The position numbers and the translations under genes are program-made. The notes beneath the pieces were generated by a model that had not been told where the DNA came from, did no database searches, and worked only from the letters and a program-made list of their open reading frames with translations. From positions 1-10,348 of the forward strand of contig JAHEFC010000119.1 of NCBI GenBank assembly GCA_024640385.1: DNA of 10,348 bases. The letters are read 5' to 3'. The stretch comes from Sphingobacteriales bacterium (lineage in GTDB: Bacteria > Bacteroidota > Bacteroidia > Chitinophagales > Chitinophagaceae). Shown one piece after another: positions 7,350 through 10,348 of the stretch; position 1 is the stretch's first letter, and every line of letters starts with the position of its first letter.

Positions 7350-8036
7350 ATGGCTGAAAAGATACTGGAACTGAGAAAGGCAAACATATACCAGGGAAAT
7401 TCACTGATACTGCAGGATGTTAATATTTCGCTGGACCGTGGTGAATTCATTTTCCTGGTTGGTAAAACCGGTACAGGGAAATCGAGTCTTTTGAAAACAC
7501 TATATGGGGAACTTCCACTCACTGAAGGAGAAGGCAATGTAGTTGGCTTTGACCTGAAACAGCTGACCTGGAAAACAGTTCCTTACCTGAGAAGGACCAT
7601 AGGTATCGTATTCCAGGATTTTCAATTGCTTACCGATAGAAATGTGCACGACAACCTCGAGTTCGTTCTCCAGGCCACAGGCTGGAAAGATAAAAAGCTG
7701 ATGGAAGACAAGATCCAGGAAGTGCTGGAGAAAGTAGGGTTGAAAACCAAAGGCTTTAAGTATCCTTTTGAGTTGTCGGGAGGTGAGCAGCAGCGTGTAG
7801 ATGTTGCCAGGGCCCTGTTGAATTCCCCCAAGCTTATACTTGCTGATGAACCTACAGGAAATCTTGACCCGGAAACCAGCGATGAGATCATGAACCTGTT
7901 GATGCAGGTATCAAAAGAATTCGGCTCGGCCGTAGTAATGGCGACGCATGATTATATGGTGATCAATAAATTCCCGGCAAGGACCATTAAGACTGAAAAA
8001 GGACGTGTGATCGACAACGCTACCCTGTCTTATTGA
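7350..8036 (+). CDS. ftsE: FtsE-type ABC transporter ATP-binding protein
   Basis: This 228-residue protein is a single ABC ATPase domain with every core motif: Walker A GKTGTGKS (38-45), Q-loop Gln89 in IGIVFQDFQLL, signature LSGGEQQR (142-149), Walker B LILADE (162-167) and the H-loop His200 in MATHD. The Q-loop context (VFQDFQLLTDRNV), the length and the short tail after the H-loop are typical of FtsE, the cytoplasmic ATPase that with FtsX controls peptidoglycan hydrolases at the septum. LolD/MacB-type ATPases are close relatives and remain an alternative. No ftsX lies next to it; in Bacteroidota the two genes are often apart. The ATG at 7350 follows purM by 35 bases. Its stop is only 10 bases from the stop of the convergent DUF1080 gene, with no room for a classical terminator between them. 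Confidence 0.87.
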   Translation: MAEKILELRKANIYQGNSLILQDVNISLDRGEFIFLVGKTGTGKSSLLKTLYGELPLTEGEGNVVGFDLKQLTWKTVPYLRRTIGIVFQDFQLLTDRNVHDNLEFVLQATGWKDKKLMEDKIQEVLEKVGLKTKGFKYPFELSGGEQQRVDVARALLNSPKLILADEPTGNLDPETSDEIMNLLMQVSKEFGSAVVMATHDYMVINKFPARTIKTEKGRVIDNATLSY

Positions 8037-8046
8037 TCCGTTCAGC

Positions 8047-8772
8047 CTATTGTTTGAGCCTGATATTTCTGAATTCAATGGTCATGGCTGGCGCTACATG
8101 TAATTGGAAACCTATCAACCCGCTGGATTTTCTGTTCACCGTATCATTGTCTATCGCCTCACTCATCAATGCGCCATTGATATAGTGTTTCATGTGAAAT
8201 CCCTTCACCACAAGGTGGATCTCATTCCAGTCGTTTTTCCTGATCAGGTTTTTTAAGCTGTCAGAATTGCCCAATGAACCTGTTATGATCGGCTTTCCAT
8301 CAGTTGGCAGACTGGCTATTTCTCCCCGCCTGGCCAGGAATCCCCTGCCACGTTCTTCGTAATTCTGGCCGGTGTATACATTGGCCCCGTCAATATCAGC
8401 CTGGTAGCCTTTTAAAGCATAGGGAATTCCATCCACTTTCTCACTCCTGTACTGGATCCCGCTGTTGCCTCTTTCACTGATCCGGTATTCTGCTTTCAAT
8501 TCAAAATCAGAAGGCTGAGTTCTGGTATAGATCAGGAAACTGTTCTGTTTAAGCTGATGCTGCTGTGTTTCCCACCCTTTGATCACGCCATTGCTGATGG
8601 TCCAGAAACTGGTATCACATTCCCAGCCATTGAAGGTTTTGCCGTCGAAGATCTGGATGAATTCTTTTTCGCTGCCGGTTGCGCTGTGATTTTGACTGGT
8701 CTTAACGGAAGTTTGACACGATGCGCCAAAGATGCCAATTGCTGCGATAGTAAATGCTGTAGTTATCTTCAT
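8047..8772 (-). CDS. DUF1080 (3-keto-disaccharide hydrolase family) lipoprotein
   Basis: The 241-residue protein begins with a lipoprotein signal: MKITT, a hydrophobic stretch, and lipobox GASC with the modified Cys at 19. Mature Cys is followed by Gln-Thr-Ser and a polar Ser/Thr linker, so it should be anchored in the envelope, probably the outer membrane. The remainder is a concanavalin-like beta-sandwich of the DUF1080 family (PF06439): FDGKTFNGW (42-50), GVIKGW (62-67), FELKAEYRIS (90-99), GNSGIQYR (102-109), WNEIHLVVKG and GLIGFQLH. Some members cleave 3-keto-glycosides formed by a sugar 3-dehydrogenase; the exact substrate here is unknown. Its ATG overlaps the stop of the upstream haem-protein gene by four bases (ATGA), so translation is probably coupled. 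Confidence 0.9.
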   Translation of the reverse strand: MKITTAFTIAAIGIFGASCQTSVKTSQNHSATGSEKEFIQIFDGKTFNGWECDTSFWTISNGVIKGWETQQHQLKQNSFLIYTRTQPSDFELKAEYRISERGNSGIQYRSEKVDGIPYALKGYQADIDGANVYTGQNYEERGRGFLARRGEIASLPTDGKPIITGSLGNSDSLKNLIRKNDWNEIHLVVKGFHMKHYINGALMSEAIDNDTVNRKSSGLIGFQLHVAPAMTIEFRNIRLKQ

Positions 8773-10348
8773 TTTCCAGTGGCTGATTTAGTTTGTTTGA
8801 AAATGGTGTCCAGCTTGTTTCCTCCGGACTTCAGGTATGCAAGCAGGTCTTTCAGTTCCTCGGGATTCAGGTTGTTGATCATGCCGGGAAGCATTGGTGA
8901 GATTTCAGAGACCCTTGTTCTCGCCACTGTCTTCTTGCTGATTGTTCTGAGTTGCTGCGGAGTAAACGGATTCTGTGAAACCTGGTAGTTTTCATCATCT
9001 TCACTTACCAGTCTTCCCACTATGGAGCTGCCATCATTCATAAAAAACACGGTAGCTCCGTATTGGTCGGAAATGGTTTTGCTGGGTTCGATCATGGCTT
9101 CAAGCATATCCCGGTAAGAAAAGCGTGTACCCAGCTGCGTTAGGTTTGGACCGGATACGCCGCCAAAATCACTCATGGTATGGCATGCAGCACAAAGTGA
9201 AGAGACGAACAGGCCCTTACCTGTTTCAAAATTTCTTGCAGTAATTCCGCTGTCCACAAATTTCATTGCTTCATCAACAGTCCAGTTACGGCCCGGGCCC
9301 CTGGGCTGAACAGCACCTTCAACCAGGGCTGCAGCCGGTTTGCTGGCAATGTCGGCGCCGGAAAGGGAATCGAAATAAGCGAACTTGTCTTTAGGCACAT
9401 TATGCAAAGCCTGCTGTCTTGCCGCATTAATAAATCCCCTGAAACTGTAACCGCCCCTGTATGAAAATGCATTATAAAACCATTTGAAATATTGATCCTG
9501 CAGGTCAGGCGTCCATCCTTTTTTAGCCTGGCTTAATACTGTGGCAAAATAGGTCTGCTGTTTAGGAGGAAGTTTAGATAAAGTGCTTGCGATATCCATG
9601 CCGTACTGTGGATTTCGCATGATCAGATCCGCGGAGTTGATGAAATTCCTGTCTTCTTCACTTTCGATATCCCTGGCATTTGCCATCAGGGCCATGGTTT
9701 TTGCAACTGCACCAGGTGCTTCAAGGAAAACAAGTAATTTGCTCAACTGCCGGTTGAGATCGTTGCTGCTTTTGTCAGGAAAATTAGGGTCGAGATAAGC
9801 GATGAGTTCTTCACGCACAGGAGATACGGGAATTCCCATTCTTGCCAGCACAAGTTCAATAGCCCTGAGTAGATCAAATTGCTGCGATTCTGTTAAAGAG
9901 CCATAGTTAACCTTTTTTGACATTGACAAGATCATGTCACGGTCCTTTGGGTCTGCTTTACGGGCCAGTGCGATCATCGCCTGTATGATGGCTGCGGGCT
10001 CCTGCAGTGTCAGTGTTTTGTTTTTCCAGAGAGCCAGGGGCTGGTGTTCCACCGCGATCCGGGCTGCATACCTTATTTGACGGTCAGCATGGCCCAGGTA
10101 AGGCCATGCAATGTCTATTGCGTTTTCAGTTATGCCAGTGTGTAATGCTTCCAGTTTTCTCCTGATCTTGTGGTCTTCATTCAAGACAGGCGGAGTTAGT
10201 GGCGCAACCTTTTTGTTTCCATTTACATAATACACACGATACAGGTCTGATTCGAGATTTCTCCCGCCTGTGAGAAAATACAGGGCACCGTCAGGACCAA
10301 ACACACCGTCTGTCAATGGTAGTGGAGAGCCGGAGAGAAATTCTTCTC
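8769..10348 (-). CDS. Large haem-binding (CxxCH) dehydrogenase-like protein, N-terminal part missing
   Basis: The frame stays open to the window edge, and the residues there (EEFLSGSPLPLTDGVFGPDG, then ALYFLTGGR) are the last blades of a beta-propeller seen in membrane-bound dehydrogenase-like proteins, so the true start lies beyond 10348. An in-frame TTG at 10316 is internal. Counting from it, residues 1-35 are propeller, about 45-340 are helical and HEAT-like, and the last 150 form a cytochrome c domain of the putative haem-binding type (TIGR02603-like). That domain has CAACH at 375-379 (bases 9180-9194), GPNL shortly after, and Met475/Met479 in SPMLPGM as candidate axial ligands. The haem site implies export to the periplasm, where it would pass electrons from a sugar- or alcohol-oxidising partner (inference). 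It overlaps the downstream DUF1080 gene by ATGA and is the upstream member of that operon. The family is plentiful in Planctomycetes, Verrucomicrobia and Bacteroidota. Confidence 0.88.
   Translation of the reverse strand, partial: EEFLSGSPLPLTDGVFGPDGALYFLTGGRNLESDLYRVYYVNGNKKVAPLTPPVLNEDHKIRRKLEALHTGITENAIDIAWPYLGHADRQIRYAARIAVEHQPLALWKNKTLTLQEPAAIIQAMIALARKADPKDRDMILSMSKKVNYGSLTESQQFDLLRAIELVLARMGIPVSPVREELIAYLDPNFPDKSSNDLNRQLSKLLVFLEAPGAVAKTMALMANARDIESEEDRNFINSADLIMRNPQYGMDIASTLSKLPPKQQTYFATVLSQAKKGWTPDLQDQYFKWFYNAFSYRGGYSFRGFINAARQQALHNVPKDKFAYFDSLSGADIASKPAAALVEGAVQPRGPGRNWTVDEAMKFVDSGITARNFETGKGLFVSSLCAACHTMSDFGGVSGPNLTQLGTRFSYRDMLEAMIEPSKTISDQYGATVFFMNDGSSIVGRLVSEDDENYQVSQNPFTPQQLRTISKKTVARTRVSEISPMLPGMINNLNPEELKDLLAYLKSGGNKLDTIFKQTKSATGK

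Noticed and set aside
10314..10316. TTG as the start of the haem-binding protein
   Set aside because: The open frame and recognisable propeller sequence continue upstream to the window edge, so this codon is internal.

Overview
The window looks like an ordinary stretch of a Bacteroidota chromosome, most likely Chitinophagaceae or a near relative. This rests on recalled resemblance of the proteins, TAnnTTTG-type -7 promoter elements, absence of clear Shine-Dalgarno sequences, and a DUF1080 lipoprotein with a haem-binding CxxCH protein. No rRNA, tRNA, CRISPR array, transposase, phage gene or defence system was seen, and no convincing undescribed multi-gene system.

Layout. 1-2640 (+): 3' part of a long protein that looks like an outer-membrane beta-barrel. 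2645-2739: imperfect inverted repeat built from GACGCAGAG-like units, followed by a strong bidirectional terminator (2744-2777). 2803-3783 (-): single-pass membrane protein with a long coiled coil and a beta-rich tail. 3784-4064: divergent intergenic region. 4065-5072 (+): holA, DNA polymerase III delta subunit. 5099-6037 (-): ribF, bifunctional riboflavin kinase/FAD synthetase, convergent with holA across a small hairpin. 6038-6132: divergent control region carrying two mirrored TAGTTTTG elements. 6133-7314 (+): purM (AIR synthase). 7350-8036 (+): ftsE-type ABC ATPase. 8047-8772 and 8769-10348 (-): a two-gene operon of a DUF1080 lipoprotein preceded by the C-terminal part of a large haem-binding (CAACH) protein, overlapping by ATGA.

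How the genes fit together. The centre is housekeeping: replication clamp loading (holA), flavin cofactor synthesis (ribF), purine synthesis (purM) and division-associated ABC function (ftsE). The flanks are envelope functions. The right-hand operon is the only clear functional module: a secreted haem protein and a lipoprotein of the 3-keto-disaccharide hydrolase family, translationally coupled, which suggests periplasmic sugar oxidation and cleavage (inference). The more interesting non-coding signals are the inverted repeat at 2645-2739 and the mirrored promoter pair between ribF and purM.
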